Under the pieces are notes generated by a model. It did no database searches. It was given only the letters and a program-made list of their open reading frames with translations, and was not told the DNA's origin. The position numbers were made by a program, and so were the translations under genes. From NCBI GenBank assembly GCA_015227615.1, contig JAALGZ010000009.1, forward strand, positions 1,178,001 through 1,242,000: 64,000 bases of DNA. Direction: 5' to 3'. This document shows, piece by piece, positions 32,620 through 45,754 of this stretch. How positions within the stretch are numbered: position 1 is the stretch's first letter; each line of letters begins with the position of its first letter. Source of the DNA: Labyrinthula sp. Ha. Lineage: Eukaryota > Sar > Bigyra > Labyrinthulida > Labyrinthulaceae.

Positions 32620-35600
32620 TCAGTTCACAAAATCTAGAGATTGGTGTAAAAGATTTATGCCTGCATTTTCTACCATGAGAAAAGGGACTTCAATAACAGG
32701 CACATTGTTAAGTACGTATCGAAGAATCATCTCGTCACCACGAAACAGTTGTTCATCAAATTGTAAAGATATTCTTTCATAAGCATCTCTTTCAACTCGT
32801 GTTACAATATGAATATACTCTAAAACCTCACCATATGTTTCATTTAAAAAAGTAGATGATAAAATATTTTCAGAATTATCAATTGGATCTCCATGGTGGA
32901 ATAGAGAGTAATACATCTGAGGAATAGTTCGTTGATCCAAAAACACAAGTCTATCAAATACTTGCTCAGGAATATTAAGCTTGGAAGTATGAAATTTAAA
33001 AGTAGATGCTGCTTTAACAAAAAGACCATCTGAACCAGCTCTTTGTACTTTATATACTTTTGAAGATTTTTCTAATCTTGGTAGAAAAGTTATCAAGAAA
33101 GAGAACCTATCTTTTCTCGAAGGTTTTGTATTAAGTAACTCATGAAATAAATCGCTACCTAAAGATATTTGTCGAGTTCTTAATTTCTGAATTAACCCCG
33201 TCAAGACTGAAAAGAGAATATCTGACATTCGTAAAATGAACAAGGGATCCTCATCACAAATTTGAAGCCTTCCTAAGCGCGTAGAATCTACCTGACCTGA
33301 AAAAAAACAATCAGATCTTGTCGTGATGATTAAATCCTTTGCCAGAATAGTATTCTGAGAAATAAATTTTGTAAAGTTACCTAAATAAAAATTATTTGTT
33401 CCAGAATCTAAAAAAGAAATATGAGAATGTGTATTTGTATATTCAATAGTTTGTTTATTTGCTCTTAGATAATTGACAATGTAAAACATTAACAAGAGTT
33501 TTTCTGTCTTTTTCTCAGTTAATAAACTACTTTGAGATTCAGAAGAGGAAACTGATGGTGTAGAAAATGATTCAACATAATCTGCAAACCCCTTGAGACA
33601 AGTTTCTTTATTGAATATCAAAATAATAATATTCTCCACTTGATGAAACTGAGCAAAAGCTTTTAGTTCTTCTTCTTGTTTGCTTACGGTTTCATCGATT
33701 AACAACAGAAGAGAAGCAAACTCTTCCTTCCCTTTGAAAGAGATTAAAGTTTCCCATAAGGAACTAGTTCTCTCTTGTTTTCTTGAAATAACTTTAACAA
33801 ATAATATCTTTCCCAAATTATTAAAGACCTCTTTTTTCACAATATCTGTCGCCACTTGTGAAATTTCTTCTAAAGCTAATCCAAAGTTTTTTCTATATAG
33901 AACATTTACAAAATTCACACCTGTAATGAAAGCCATATGAGAATAAATATCTGAATTAGACGTATACTTTAAACTAATTGCATACGAACCTTCTTTCATA
34001 AACGTCAAATGTGAAAATCCAGCTCCATGAGCGCCTATTATCAGATCTTTATCACGAAAACTTGCAAGTTGTTCATGCATACTCCCCATAAGAGTTTTAT
34101 TTGAGTCATCATATAAAGAAACAACAACTTTTTTCTGAGAAATCATCCCTGTGAATCTCTTCTCCAATTCAAGTACTAAATTATCATACATTGAAGCTGA
34201 AAAGTAGGATAATCTAGTGACTTGTCTCTTCAGCACCATAATTTTAAAAACCTCTTCACTTCTAGATACCCTTGTTGGTAATTTAGAAGAAAACAGTTTT
34301 GAATCAGCATATTTTTTCCACAGCTCTAGTTCAAAGAAACTTTGAAGCGGATCATGATCAGCACCTGGTGCAAGTAGTAATACATTTTCTGCAATTACAT
34401 CATCAAATACAATCTGGTTCGGATTAATTTTCAAAAAATATTCCAAAGATCTTTTGACAATTGTTTTATTAGCAGCTACATGAAACTTAACTGAGGGATC
34501 AAGAACACCTTTTGACTCCTTAGTTAAAAGAAAGGGAGCAATTCTAGGTAAACCTTCTACTAGAAAATGATATACTGCAAAACCCATTGGTTGAGCAAGA
34601 ACAATAACTTTTTTATAACACTGGATTGGTCCTTTAGAATTTCGTACCTAAAGAATTAATATTAAGGAAATAGTACCTTTGAAGAATCGCAGTTTTCACA
34701 AGAAAATTTTCCTTCTTTGAAACATGAGGAGAAATCTATTGTTTCTGATAAACGTCGACCTTTAACTTTCGCTCGTCTTGTATCAAATCCTTTCACATAA
34801 GATGCTTTCTTACTCAAGTAAACTTCTCCTGTAATTAAAGAACGAGTTAATCCAGAATAACCAGTAATTAAAACAGGATGATTTTCAGCATTGTAAACAA
34901 ATTTTGGTATTGATGGGTTTGAATATTGGGTATAGGGAGTAGGAAGCAATGCATTGAATTCTTTAGAAAAAGTATATGGTTTGTTTCCATCATCTGTTTT
35001 ATATCTTTCAAGAGTGACATGGTGCATATTTTGAATTCCTGAGTAGTTGATACACTTTTTATGATCAAATATTATTGGCATTGAAGATAATCCCACTAAA
35101 TATAAAATAGAAGGGAGTATTACTGTATCCATTATTTTGAAGACAAGTTTCTTTTTCTTTATCATGAAACCCTTCGCAAGAGTATTTTAAACAATATGGT
35201 TTAGTAAACACTCCAATGCTTCTTTTCTTTTCTTCCAATCTAAAAAAATATAAAACGAAACTTTCAAATACTCTTTGAGAAATGAAGTAGAGAGTTCAAA
35301 CTGACCTATGACAAAGGAGCAACTGTTGTATCTTTCTATGTCAGAAAAATCAGCAAAATATGTCATACAATAATCAGAGAAACAACCTCGGTTCTTCCAG
35401 TCTCTGCTTTCATCCCAGCAAGTTTTTTTGGCAAGTGGATTATTTTCTTTATCAAATGGAGGATACTTTATCTGAATCGGAAAATCAAACACTTCAACTT
35501 TCTAAAATAAATCCAGCAAAAACAAATACCTCTTCTGCTGTACTTTCGTTTCTCACACTTATTGTTTCGTTTTGTTCAGAACGATTGTCGAAAGTTTTCG

Positions 35601-35853
35601 TTTCTGATTCTTTAGATATCTGGAACTCATCAGCAACTGTTTTTTCTACTTCTTTATTCTCATTCGTATCTTCAAAATCTACTTGTTTCTCCAGTAGATG
35701 TTGCTAGAAAGTAAGAAGGAGCTGCAGTTTTACAGTAGCCTCTGCTGTGTCTGTTTTTATCTTCATATAATTAGGAAGCTGTGTTGAAATAAAAACAATT
35801 GCACATATTAATGCAAACAGTCCAAAGTAGTTTGTCATCATCCTCATCTTCAT
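32620..35853 (-). CDS. GT61-family glycosyltransferase with a second C-terminal domain (6 exons)
   Basis: Reconstructed exons: 35853-35734, 35703-35530, 35501-35272, 35239-35124, 35095-34677 and 34647-32620, with introns of 30, 28, 32, 28 and 29 nt. The joins keep one frame for 1,028 residues. Residues 5-25 (MTNYFGLFALICAIVFI) form a signal anchor, giving a type II Golgi/ER topology, followed by an acidic, Ser-rich stem. The GT61 (DUF563) domain spans roughly 270-540: HFLVEGLPRIAPFLL, then GADHDPLQS and the signature LIIGAHGAGFSHLTFM near residue 460. Family members transfer sugars such as xylose or GlcNAc onto glycans or proteins in the secretory pathway. About 490 further residues follow that I do not recognise. 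The start is one of four in-frame ATGs lying right after the GCCCAAATT promoter word. Confidence 0.75.
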
Positions 35854-35862
35854 GCCCAAATT
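35854..35862 (-). promoter_or_regulatory. Promoter word (AATTTGGGC) abutting the GT61 start
   Basis: On the coding strand AATTTGGGC directly precedes the first ATG of the glycosyltransferase. This is a variant of the ATTTTGGGCAAT word found at other starts in the window. The word may overlap the transcription start, which would imply a very short leader or use of the next in-frame ATG (35847). Confidence 0.45.
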
Positions 35863-36014
35863 CTGCTTATCTTCTTTCACTGCAGTTTAAATTGTCTGGA
35901 ATTTTTTCACCAGTAATGCTACATCGTTATTAAGCTACATTTCCAACAGTACAAAAATAGGGAGATCTTAGAGATCAAATTTTTAGTGGCTACACTTTCG
36001 AAGGCTAATTGAAG

Positions 36015-37965
36015 TAAGTGATTCAGAGGATCTGTGGCCAAATGGCCCTGAACTTATGAAAATAACAAAACACACGGATGACAAGAACAAGAGAAGAGTC
36101 AAACGATCCTGAATGTGAGGTAATACATCTTAAACACCAAGAATAAGTCCTTATACTATATTATGGACATTGTAAAGAGCATACACATCAAAATCAACAT
36201 TAGAAGTGCTTAAAAAGTAGTTTCAAACCACTTCAAATGAAGAAAAGTTTCGTCCCGTCACTTTTAAGAAGAAAAGGTACAGAAAATGCTCATAGTTACT
36301 GAAAGAATGATATGAAAGTGTAGGTTCAATTACACTTCCTGTAGGCCTTTAGTTTTGGAATCAACATAAATCTTGGTCTTGAAGTTTGAAAATACATCTT
36401 TCAAGTCAAGTGCTTAGGTCAGTCAGTTCATATAACTCAACTTAATAAAAACGAAAGCAGATTTTGTTTTGAAGTAATATCAGAAGTAATGCAGATGATT
36501 AGATGCCTAGGAATTTCTGACACAACTTTAAAACTGGTGGTAGTTATACTTTATCATGAACTTACAGGAATTTGCTTCAACAAAGATTTACTCAAGACTG
36601 TATTAAAGAGGACTAGAAAAACAGAAAGAATATCAGAAGACAAAAATATTCAAATATTAATTAGAGTCGGTCAAATCTGTTTGGCTAAAGGTTGTACGTT
36701 TACATTATACTATTCAAATGGAACACAAGCGAGACCTAGGCTGACAAAGCTAAATCTGCAAGAAGAACTACAAACAAAATTTACCGACCTGTATTTGGAT
36801 TCTATTAAGATCGATAATACCCACAGACTATCTCGCTATATATGTGTGGCAATTTTCACCATTTGCGTTGACTGTTTATGAAGACAGTCAATCTAGGTTT
36901 CACACTGATGCATACCTATAGTCATGTTGAGATTAATCGTGGCCCTAAAAACTTTGAACATTAGTGAATTGGAATAATATTTAGAATTCGTTTTTAGCCT
37001 AAGTAAAAGCGACCTATTAACTGGGAGCTACATATTTTTGTTGCGTGAAACATCTTTCGGTATCACTCAGGTCTGGAGCAAAAAGTGTGAAGGATCCAGA
37101 TTCAAGTACTTCATAGATCATGTAAGTAAAGCTGTTAGGGAAGACTTTGCCCGGGAAGGAAATTTACATCAGTGGCTTGATAATATTGCGAAGGGTTTTC
37201 CTGAAACTCGAAAACAGATATTTTTACAACACATTAAAGAAAATAAAAACTACTTGCTGGACATAGGTTAAGAAACACCTCATTATTAGACATGCTTCGG
37301 CAAAATATTTTGAAGAGTTGCATTTTAAGATCAAGGAAAAGGTCAAACCTCATTAATACACAAAGGATTGACAATTGATCAGGTGACTATATGCCATGGG
37401 AAACAGGTTCTTGATTTGGCGAGCTCCATACTAAAAAAATTGAAAAAGCTGACTTCTAAAGGTGAGAAAATATCAAAGAAAGTGGATGACATCATGATCA
37501 AAGAAACCATCAAGGTCACTAGATGTTTCATCGGTATGAATCGGGGAGATAGAACATATTGCGTCGCGGAGGAAATGAAATGCATCTATTTTCCAAGATG
37601 AAGATTTCAAAATCACTATTTTTCCATACAGCCCTAAAAAAAATAGCACATGTCACAGTTTCTTACGATGGAGCTCTAAATTCTAATGTTATTGTTCCAG
37701 GGTTCAAGAAGCTAAGTCTATTTAAGACGCCAGGTGTAAGATTTTTGATACTCCAGACAGAGGGTTAAGAACTATGTGCAGATAGTAAACATAGTACCGA
37801 TGAGGTTTGGAAAAAGCCATACGCAATACTCATTAGAATGATAGACGCCTTGAGAGTAGACTCTGATGGAAAATTCCTTTATGCAGATATTTATCGCTCC
37901 TAAAACTCTGTGCCAATGGTTATATCTCCGGGAAAAATAGTTATCCATAGAGAAGGCAGTATTCT
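36015..37965 (+). repeat. Unrecognised decayed coding repeat, copy 2 (inverted partner of 20590-22685)
   Basis: The plus-strand copy of the repeat at 20590-22685. It begins near gattcagagg (36021) and can be followed to the phrase REGSIL (about 37960), which both copies retain. Better-kept reading frames are 36489-36881 (containing CLGISDTTLKLVVVILYHELTGICF and RPRLTKLNLQEELQTKFTDL), 37038-37271 and 37368-37601. The left edge abuts the 5' end of the glycosyltransferase gene. No family is recognised. The 13-kb interval between the copies holds the BED, LRR and glycosyltransferase genes. Confidence 0.7.
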
Positions 37966-40900
37966 TCAAAGTCAAAATAGACTAAACATAAACAACTAAA
38001 TAGACTTTCTAATAATATTCATTCAATTCAGCTTCCATTCCTTTCTCTAACGCGAAGTTTTTCTATATTGTTCTCGCTTCACCTCTCCTCATCTACGTGA
38101 TCGGCAACTTTGACACTAAAGATACCCTTCTTGACCCTCCACGGACTAAAATCAGTTTCAATCTATTCGGCACATACATGTTCAATTAACATGCCTCGCA
38201 TATGCTTAAATAGATTGAGCAAAAGAAAGAAGATAATGACAACACTAGCCAAGCACAAGTAAATCCCCTGGTTAGCAAACATTTTGAACTTGTATCTAAA
38301 ACCATGTGTGGAAATTGGCCTAAAATAGCAGAAATCTGGTTTCAGTGGCCGCTCAGGAATCTGGAAAACATTATTCGCCATGAAGCTTCTAATGTAGTAT
38401 TCAAAACCCATATAGGACAAAATATAGCTATGTATACTATTCAGTTAGCTGTTGGGAATAAAAATATACATATTTACATTTCATACCTTTTATTTTAGCT
38501 ACCATGGGTAAAAGTTATTCAGACATAGGGGTTAGATTTGATCTTATTCACCCTAATTTTAGTGCTAGAAACGCGCTTTATTCTTGGCTGTTTTTTTCAA
38601 AATATGAAATAAAGTTCCAATTCAGGAACCCATTTTCAGACAGGGACATATGCGTTTAATTTTTGTACACCAATACAGACTGGGTTTATCCCTCTATGTT
38701 TTTTATCTCTTTTCGGCTGTGATAAATTTATCGGAATCAGAAATCTTCGGGGAAATACAAAGAATAAGAAAAACAAAAATCTAGCAAAACAAGTCCACCA
38801 AAATCACAACACTTTAGCTATATGCTTTTTAAGCAAAAATTCTTTAATTACACAAAATTAATGAATAATTCTAATCCAGAAATCTGAGTTCCTTCTATAG
38901 AATCTGAGTACTACAGAAAGATTTATGTCCTAGTGCAATAAAGATAGAATGGTCTAAGGAATAAAATTGCAACGAATATTTTGATTCAATCTTGAAGTAG
39001 GAATTCATACGAGGAATTATATATTTGGAAGACCTGGGTCTTGGCACAGAGCTCAGAAATGATATTGTTGCATTTTTCTTTAACCTCACGACTGATAAGT
39101 ATATTTTACTGTAAATAAGAATCAGGAACCATTTTCCCACGCGAGTTTTGATTGGTGTGCCAAATGTAGCTTAAGAATAATCACCCTGTAACTGTACAAG
39201 GTACAATAAATTATTTATATTTTTGCTGTAGACAGTGATATTTGTATCTGTCTATTTGAATAGTTAGTTAACTAACTAGCTCTTTGAAGCGGAATATCAG
39301 TACCGATGAATAGAAATAAAATCTTAATAGCATAACTTCATTGATATATTTTTACTAATTAAAAATTACCCAAAATTCCAAATAGAATGAAAGTACTGTC
39401 ACCGCTACTTCTATAAGAAATCTCTATCAGAGTAGATGTCGTGGTATATTAACATAGCAACCAGCTTTAACGCACACATGATATGGCCTCTACTGCTAGA
39501 TAAGTCTATATTTATTGCCAAGCTGTGCCATGAGGAGCTCTGCGATAGATATTCTCTCTACTGTAGATCTTACTAGCTTCTGCTTAGGCTGGAGTTTAAT
39601 GAAATTTATTAAAAATTATTTGGTAATCATTTTGATTCTGATTATCAATAAAAGAATTGGGACTTTCATTTTTATCAAATGTTTCTGATTTTATTATGAT
39701 TATTAATTGATCATCATACTGAAGCTGGAATTTTGCGACCCTGTTTTAAATTGTTGAGAATTTCTCATTAGTTTTCTGTACCGTATGAAAAAATTTGAAA
39801 ACAGGACACCTGACATGGGAATAATTCAGTAACAGGATGTTGTTCAGACGTGTGGCTAATTTATTAAAGGGCTTGCGTACGCGCAAAAATGAAACAGTAT
39901 TACTATGGCTATTTGGCTAATGGCCTTGTGACGCAACCTTATATTCTTTATCAATTGATTATCAATACTCAAAATAAATGGTTAGGGAATTATTAGAATC
40001 AATCAATAAGAAAAATAGAGGGAGTTTTCTTATTGATAAATCATCAATGAATGAATTACCACCCATAGCTGACATAGAACCAGCAAACTCAAAGAGACTA
40101 AAGTTGCCTATAATTAGGGCAATTCAAAAGAAAATAAGATTTAATATCTTCTTTCATAGTAGAATGAGTTTAAGCATTCAGGCCCTACTGTCTATAGTTG
40201 ATAGAGCTACTATGCTCTTTGTACAAGAAAGCAAATTAAGATCTAGCTAACTGAGAAGTTTTTTATGCTCTTTGCCAATAGAATATATGAACTCCTTAGC
40301 GGAACGAGTGCAAGATGGGGTTTATCAGTTTAACATTACCAGAATCAATTCTCCTTCTCGTATGGTCGCCTTAAGATGATGCTCTGATTCTTATTTTCAA
40401 TTTTTATTCTAGCTTGCGTTCATTTTCGACAATTTTTTTTATTTTTGTTGATTTGTTTTCTTGATCTTTTTGATTGTACAAGTCTCCTGTAATTGCTCAT
40501 AAATGTTAGATATCGGGTAATGACCTTTGGAGGCTACTTGATATTCTACCTATAGTGTAACTATATACCCGCTGTAAGAATTAATCTGTAAATAACCATA
40601 AAGGTATTTTTACAAGCTTCAATGATCAACCACATCATGTCTCCTAGTCGATTCTTCAATATTGATCTTAACTTGATTCGACATTTTTCTCGGCAAAATT
40701 CACCAAGAAGATATAGGATCCAAGTATCCAAGTTTCTGGCGTTATATGGGCTAATTCGGAAAATGACAACTTTCAGCATCACTTTGACATCTGGCATTGT
40801 CCAAACCAATCATAAACTTCTAGCTTCATATCACCTTTTGCTAAGAAACTCAACTAGCTTCTCAAAAACTTATTTGGTATTAATTTTCCCATGGTACTTC

Positions 40901-42091
40901 CCCTTCTCTTTGATTGAGCAAGTCCATCTTTGGTTAAACCTGAGATGAAATAAAATTTCCATGCATGAGGATCCTTTTAGAGCAATTTTGTTTGCATGCG
41001 TAATTCATTCAAGACTTCAGCGAGGAGTTCTACTAACAGTGCTTTCTTCGGCTCAGATGATTTTAACAGAGAGACTACGTATTATAGATTTGATTTTTTT
41101 TCACATACTTCTTATTTCTCTGCTTTTTCAAGTATAATAATATGTTCAGATATCTATCTAATTATATACAGATTGAGCTTTCCTCTTAAGTAAGTCTACA
41201 AGCAGGCTAATAACATTTAGCTCAAATTATATATAGAGATATCTTATAGCTCATTTAAGTCATAGCTGTATTGTTCAAAAAGGTACTCAAGTAGATTTCC
41301 ATCTATCTAACAAACCAACGTAAAGGAGCTAAATCCGTCTGTATATCCTAAAACACTTTACTCAATGAGAAAACTTTCATTATATTTATTAAACCTAATT
41401 CTGCAGATAAATAAACGTTTTTTTTTGTCAGGTCTTTAAAAACTATTTCAAGTACAGAGTTTTAAACAATAACATTTTCTATTTCAAAAGAGGCCTTCAC
41501 ATGAATGTCTTTAAAAGATTGCAGCATCAATTCAAGCTCAACTTCTGTTATTTTCTTGCATAGGCTTTAAGCAACCAGTTTCAAAAACATTTCTCTCGAT
41601 TTTATGAAAAGAAACCCTAAGAGAGCGCAACAGAAACCACTTTCTTCCAAATGAGGTGACAAGTAAGAAATTGATGCGAAAATGAGAACTTACAATCACA
41701 TATGCAAAAATGAGCAAGCATATCCAAAAAAAATCATAAATCGGAAATTGAATTCACATATAAGGAAACAGATTCACAAAAACGGAAATGAAGTCAAAAA
41801 GTGTCAGATGGGGGTTCAAATGGTATGCAAAACACTAGCGATGATCTCTTTTTCATGAATATCTTGATGTGATTGGTATTGTTGGAGGTATTCTTCCTTC
41901 AGATATAGCCCTGTATATTAATACTAATTCTAACATCTCTTGTTAGTTCAAGCATGTCTTCCACAGGAAATCTCATCACCCATGGTTTCTTGTCTTCGCA
42001 ATTATGTAGAGATTTGAAGAAGAAGCCTGTCGACTTAAACTTAGCTGCAGGAGCTTTGAACAGCTTAAGTCTTACATGTTCAGAATATACT
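37966..42091. other. Gene-poor stretch with decayed repeats
   Basis: No supported gene. The longest protein-like frame is 39978-40250 (+, 90 codons, starting MVRELLESINKKNRG), which has plausible composition but no recognisable domain or promoter word. Frames around 40561-40948 on both strands look like decayed coding sequence. A segment near 39590-39830 recurs near 57500-57720. Confidence 0.45.
39590..39830 (+). repeat. AT-rich dispersed repeat, copy 1 (partner 57500-57720)
   Basis: Shared ordered landmarks with 57500-57720 in direct orientation are gattataattatcaataa-like sequence, then agaattggga, a second tatcaa/gattatta block, then gtac(c/t)gtatgaaaa and finally tgacatgg. The two are clearly related but diverged, consistent with an old non-coding mobile element. 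Confidence 0.5.
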
Positions 42092-44650
42092 TCAGGGCAC
42101 TTTTCTTCCCTCCAGTTCTCTTATGATGCTACTAGGGAACAAGTTGGTACCGCTGTGGTCCTTTTCAATTCCAAAGCAATGTTGACTCAAAGCCAAGAGT
42201 TCATCCCAGAGGTTGAGATTCTGCTCATACTTCTTAACTAGCTGAGCATCTATCTCGGCAGCAACTGATTCATACGGCGTCAATATATCTACAAAGAGAC
42301 TTTTTAACTTGTGAATATCGATCTTCATTTGTATGAAGCCTTCGTTAACATTTCCCGAAACATGAAGTGTCTTGAGCATTGCAAGAAAGCAGTCTCTTGT
42401 GACCCTTGAAAACTTCAGCAAAACTTGCAGTGTAATAACTCTTTCAATCTTGAATGTCTCCAATACATTACTGTACCTCTTGATGATGTTTAACATCTCA
42501 TCTACTGGCCTGGAATGAGTTATCTTGAGATAAAAATCATTTCTTTTTGGCGAAGTCGTATAGAAAACCAATCCCTGCATTTCTAGCTGGAACAGATAAA
42601 TAAAACTATTGACCCCTAATGAGTACGATTGCTCCGCAAACACTAAATACTTTTTTAATGCTAACTGAAAATCGGCACTTTCTGCATGGCTCTTTTCAGA
42701 CAAGAACATAAAAGCCTTTGAGATTGAATTGTACATTTTGTAAAAGCTTTCAAAATACAGCTGATAGTCGTTGAATTCAACCAAATTAGGAGAATCAGGA
42801 AGTCTTTCATCCCCATTTCTCATTTTCAAGAACTTCTGCTTTATTTCATGTTTAGCTTTTGTTACTAGATGATGTTTTTGTTTTATCAAGGCTAGCTGCT
42901 CTGGGTATAAGTGACAAAATAATAGGTTATTCACTGACTCGTAACCATCAAAGACTAAAACTTGTCCAACTAAATCCAAATCTGTGCTATTCTTGGTAAT
43001 TAAATCCATTTTCGGAAGCACAGAAAACATCAAACATACTAAATTAGCAAAAACATCCTCAAAAAATGCCAACCGGAAACTATAAAGAAACTCAGATTTA
43101 AAGGTACTCAATCTTTCAGCATCCAACAGAATGGAAGCTTTCTGCAGAGATCTCTGAAGGAGATTACTAATCTTTTCGAGTACATTAATATCTTGGATAA
43201 ATGCACGAATCATATCTTTTCTTGACTTAGTATCTTTCACACATTTCTTCAACTTCTCTATTTTGTTGCGCAAAGTTATTTCAAAGTTTTTTGCATTTTC
43301 AAGTGATTTCAAACTTGTGGTCTCAAAATCTTTGTGCAAGTACTCTTCAACAACATCAACGAAAGATTTGCTACCATGATAAGAGCTCAACAAAATATCA
43401 ACTTCTACATTGAAAGCGGCGAGTTCAAACTTTTCAAAGTCTGCTGAAAACTTTTGAAATAGTTGGTGAAAACTGTTCTTAAGCAGCTCAACATCATCTC
43501 TAGAAATAAAAGAGTTTTCCTCCTCAAACTGAATCAGCGTTTTTTCTAAAAGAGTTTTACATTTACTTAGCATTCCATAAAAATTATATTTCAATTTTGC
43601 ATCTTCCCTCTTCTGAGTTTTAAAGTCTAAATAAGCAAGGTTAATAAAAGCAAGTAGACTATTACTTTCAGCTTCAACCAGCTGGTTTATTAATAAAATC
43701 AGCAGCTTTTTACGTTCTCCCAAGGTAAGAAAATTCTTGGATATTTTTAAATGTGTATTGAACAAGGATTTAAGCCTGGAAAAGATTTGATCCAAGTTCG
43801 TTGAAACATCGTTAAATGACTTTAGTTCCCCTTCTAATTTCTGAATATTTAAATCCTTCAGGCAAAAGTCCACGTAGCTCTCCAGAAACTGATCAAATCC
43901 ATTTATAGGAGAGAAATATGACCGAATGGTATTTGATAGTTTATGAAGTTGTGACATGTTAACCTCAGGGGACTTGAACAAACCTTTTTTCCTCTTTAAT
44001 GTGTTGCCAAGTAACTGTTGCATCTTTTCCTGCAGAATTCTTTGTTGGCTTTCCTTCTTAGCTTCAATTTGGTTTACCTAAGGAATAATTGAGTTTGAAG
44101 ACTTACTAGAATAGTCAAATTATGACACTCGAAGAGCACGCGTGCTTGATACTCCAAGCCGACGCTGCTACTAGAAGTAGAATAAAAAAACTCTTCAATA
44201 TTATGATCATTCATAAGAGACTTGGATATCTTCAATATATCTCTAAATTCAGAACAGAACGAAGATGCACCTTGCAAGTGATAAGTTCTCCATTTTGTTA
44301 GTGAGCAATGATACTTCGGACGCAACATACCCAACATATTTTGTATTTTTCTGAAAATTTTTATTCCATGATTCATTATCTTGCTGAAGAATACTCCCAT
44401 CAGATTCTAGCAGGGATCTTATAGCTGAGTAATCCGTTTCCACTTGCGATTTCAATCGTTGAATTTTTATTTGATTGTCAACGATCTTTTTTGAGTTCAA
44501 CGCCTTTTCTCTTTCAAGGAACTCTTCCATTTTATCTATTTCAATAGATGAGATGTTAGTCTAAATGTTAAATGAATAAGATCAAAGTACAGATGTTTCC
44601 GCATCGCCTCTAGATAGATATTTCTCCAAAGATTTGTCCTCAACTTTCAT
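42092..44650 (-). CDS. Candidate exocyst Sec5-like (CATCHR) tethering subunit (4 exons)
   Basis: Exons 44650-44591, 44560-44271, 44242-44107 and 44077-42092, separated by introns of 30, 28 and 29 nt, give one 823-residue frame. The N-terminal 190 residues are charged and probably coiled coil (EEFLEREKALNSKKIVDNQIKIQRLK; NQIEAKKESQQRILQEKMQQLL). The rest is all-helical, as in the CATCHR subunits of exocyst, COG and GARP that tether vesicles before fusion. The end of the protein (QMKIDIHKLKSLFVDILTPYESVAAEID) resembles the C-terminal LTP region I remember from Sec5/EXOC2. This is a remembered family resemblance, not a search result; another tether or an unrelated coiled-coil protein is possible. 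The start was chosen because the spliced frame reaches an ATG 12 bp downstream of ATTTTGGGCAAT. Confidence 0.6.
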
Positions 44651-44702
44651 TTGATTTCACGATTGCCCAAAATAAGTATCACTTTAAACGGATATTAGAA
44701 AA
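44651..44702. promoter_or_regulatory. 52-bp bidirectional promoter with ATTTTGGGCAAT
   Basis: This spacer separates two divergent start codons (44650 minus, 44703 plus). It contains one copy of ATTTTGGGCAAT on the minus strand at 44662-44673, 12 bp from the left start and about 30 bp from the right start. One element must therefore serve both genes, or the promoters overlap the coding regions. Confidence 0.6.
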
Positions 44703-45744
44703 ATGCTATTGTACAAAGATTTTTATTTTAACATATAGAAAATTGTCAACAAGAAGCTTTATTCTAACTCGACAGCGTTTTATCCCTCCAAACAAAATCT
44801 TTTTCAGATATCTATCTACTCGACCAATCCCCCAATTAAGAAAAAAAACGTCTAACTCCAACACCATAAAATTCAAATTCTTGGCTCTTGGGATTGGCTC
44901 CTTGACTTTTGGTAGTTTTTTTTTTCTTTTATCTGTAGCGTATATTTTATTTCTACTCTTATTTCAGAAGTTTAGCATTAAGAGATGTAAGTATTTACAT
45001 TATTTCAGTCTTTAGGTTCAAGGAGATGAGTTGTTCCAGAAGTTTCCTCGATCAGAATCAGTCTCCTTTCAAGAAGAATCGAAAACAGGAACTAAATTTC
45101 CACTTACTCTAGAAGGATATGAGGCTCAAGATAGTGTGCATTGGCTTGTTGGTCACTCAGTTAGGTGCATGCTCGGCTTCTGTCGGTTTGAAATGGCTAG
45201 AGCTTATAGCTTTGCTCTGTATCTTTCTAACGAAGGTGTGTTACGATTGAAAGAAGAGAAAGAGATTGGTTTGAATTTTACTCAAGATCATGAAAAGTTG
45301 AATGAGTTTCTTTTTCCTTCTCCTTTTATGGAAAAAAGTGCAGATGTGGAACTTGCATATCCAAGTACGATTATGAGGTTGGTTATGCAAAGAACTGTTG
45401 ATGCAAGTCATATAGTTCATGGGTTTAAGACAAGTTTGGATCGTCGTGTAAAAGCTTCTAAGAACTCTTCTTTTGTATCTGAAAATGATCAAGTCGAGAT
45501 CCAGAGATTCCTTCAGTTCTTGACAGAAAGGGGAAAGTGGCAAAAAAATGATATGTTGCAATTATTAAGACTTCCTCATGGTTGTATTGAAGTTGAAATT
45601 AATGGAGAGAAAGATATATTTCTTCAATCAGAAGTTTTATCATGGTGTCTTTTTGACGCGTTTCATGGAAAAAGTGGACATTTTCAATCCAAAGGTAAAC
45701 AGGAAATCTTAGAGAGAACGAAGGAGCTTGTAGAAATAAGTTAA
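44703..45744 (+). CDS. Mitochondrial chalcone-isomerase-like protein (AIM18/AIM46 type, 4 exons)
   Basis: Exons 44703-44710 (8 nt), 44739-44939, 44968-44986 (19 nt) and 45016-45744, with introns of 28, 28 and 29 nt, give 318 residues. The N-terminus MLLKLSTRSFILTRQRFIPP is Arg/Ser-rich like a mitochondrial presequence, followed by RYLSTRP and a membrane helix around FLALGIGSLTFGSFFFLLSVA. The C-terminal domain follows the chalcone-isomerase fold order: VGHSVRCMLGFCRFEMARAYSFALY, MRLVMQRTVDASHIVHGFKTSLDRR, then LPHGCIEVEINGEK and LSWCLFDAFHG. Fungal homologues lie in the mitochondrial inner membrane region and their role is not settled; some bind heme. The stop codon lies 10 bp from that of the converging AspRS gene. 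Confidence 0.7.
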
Positions 45745-45754
45745 ACTATTCTCT

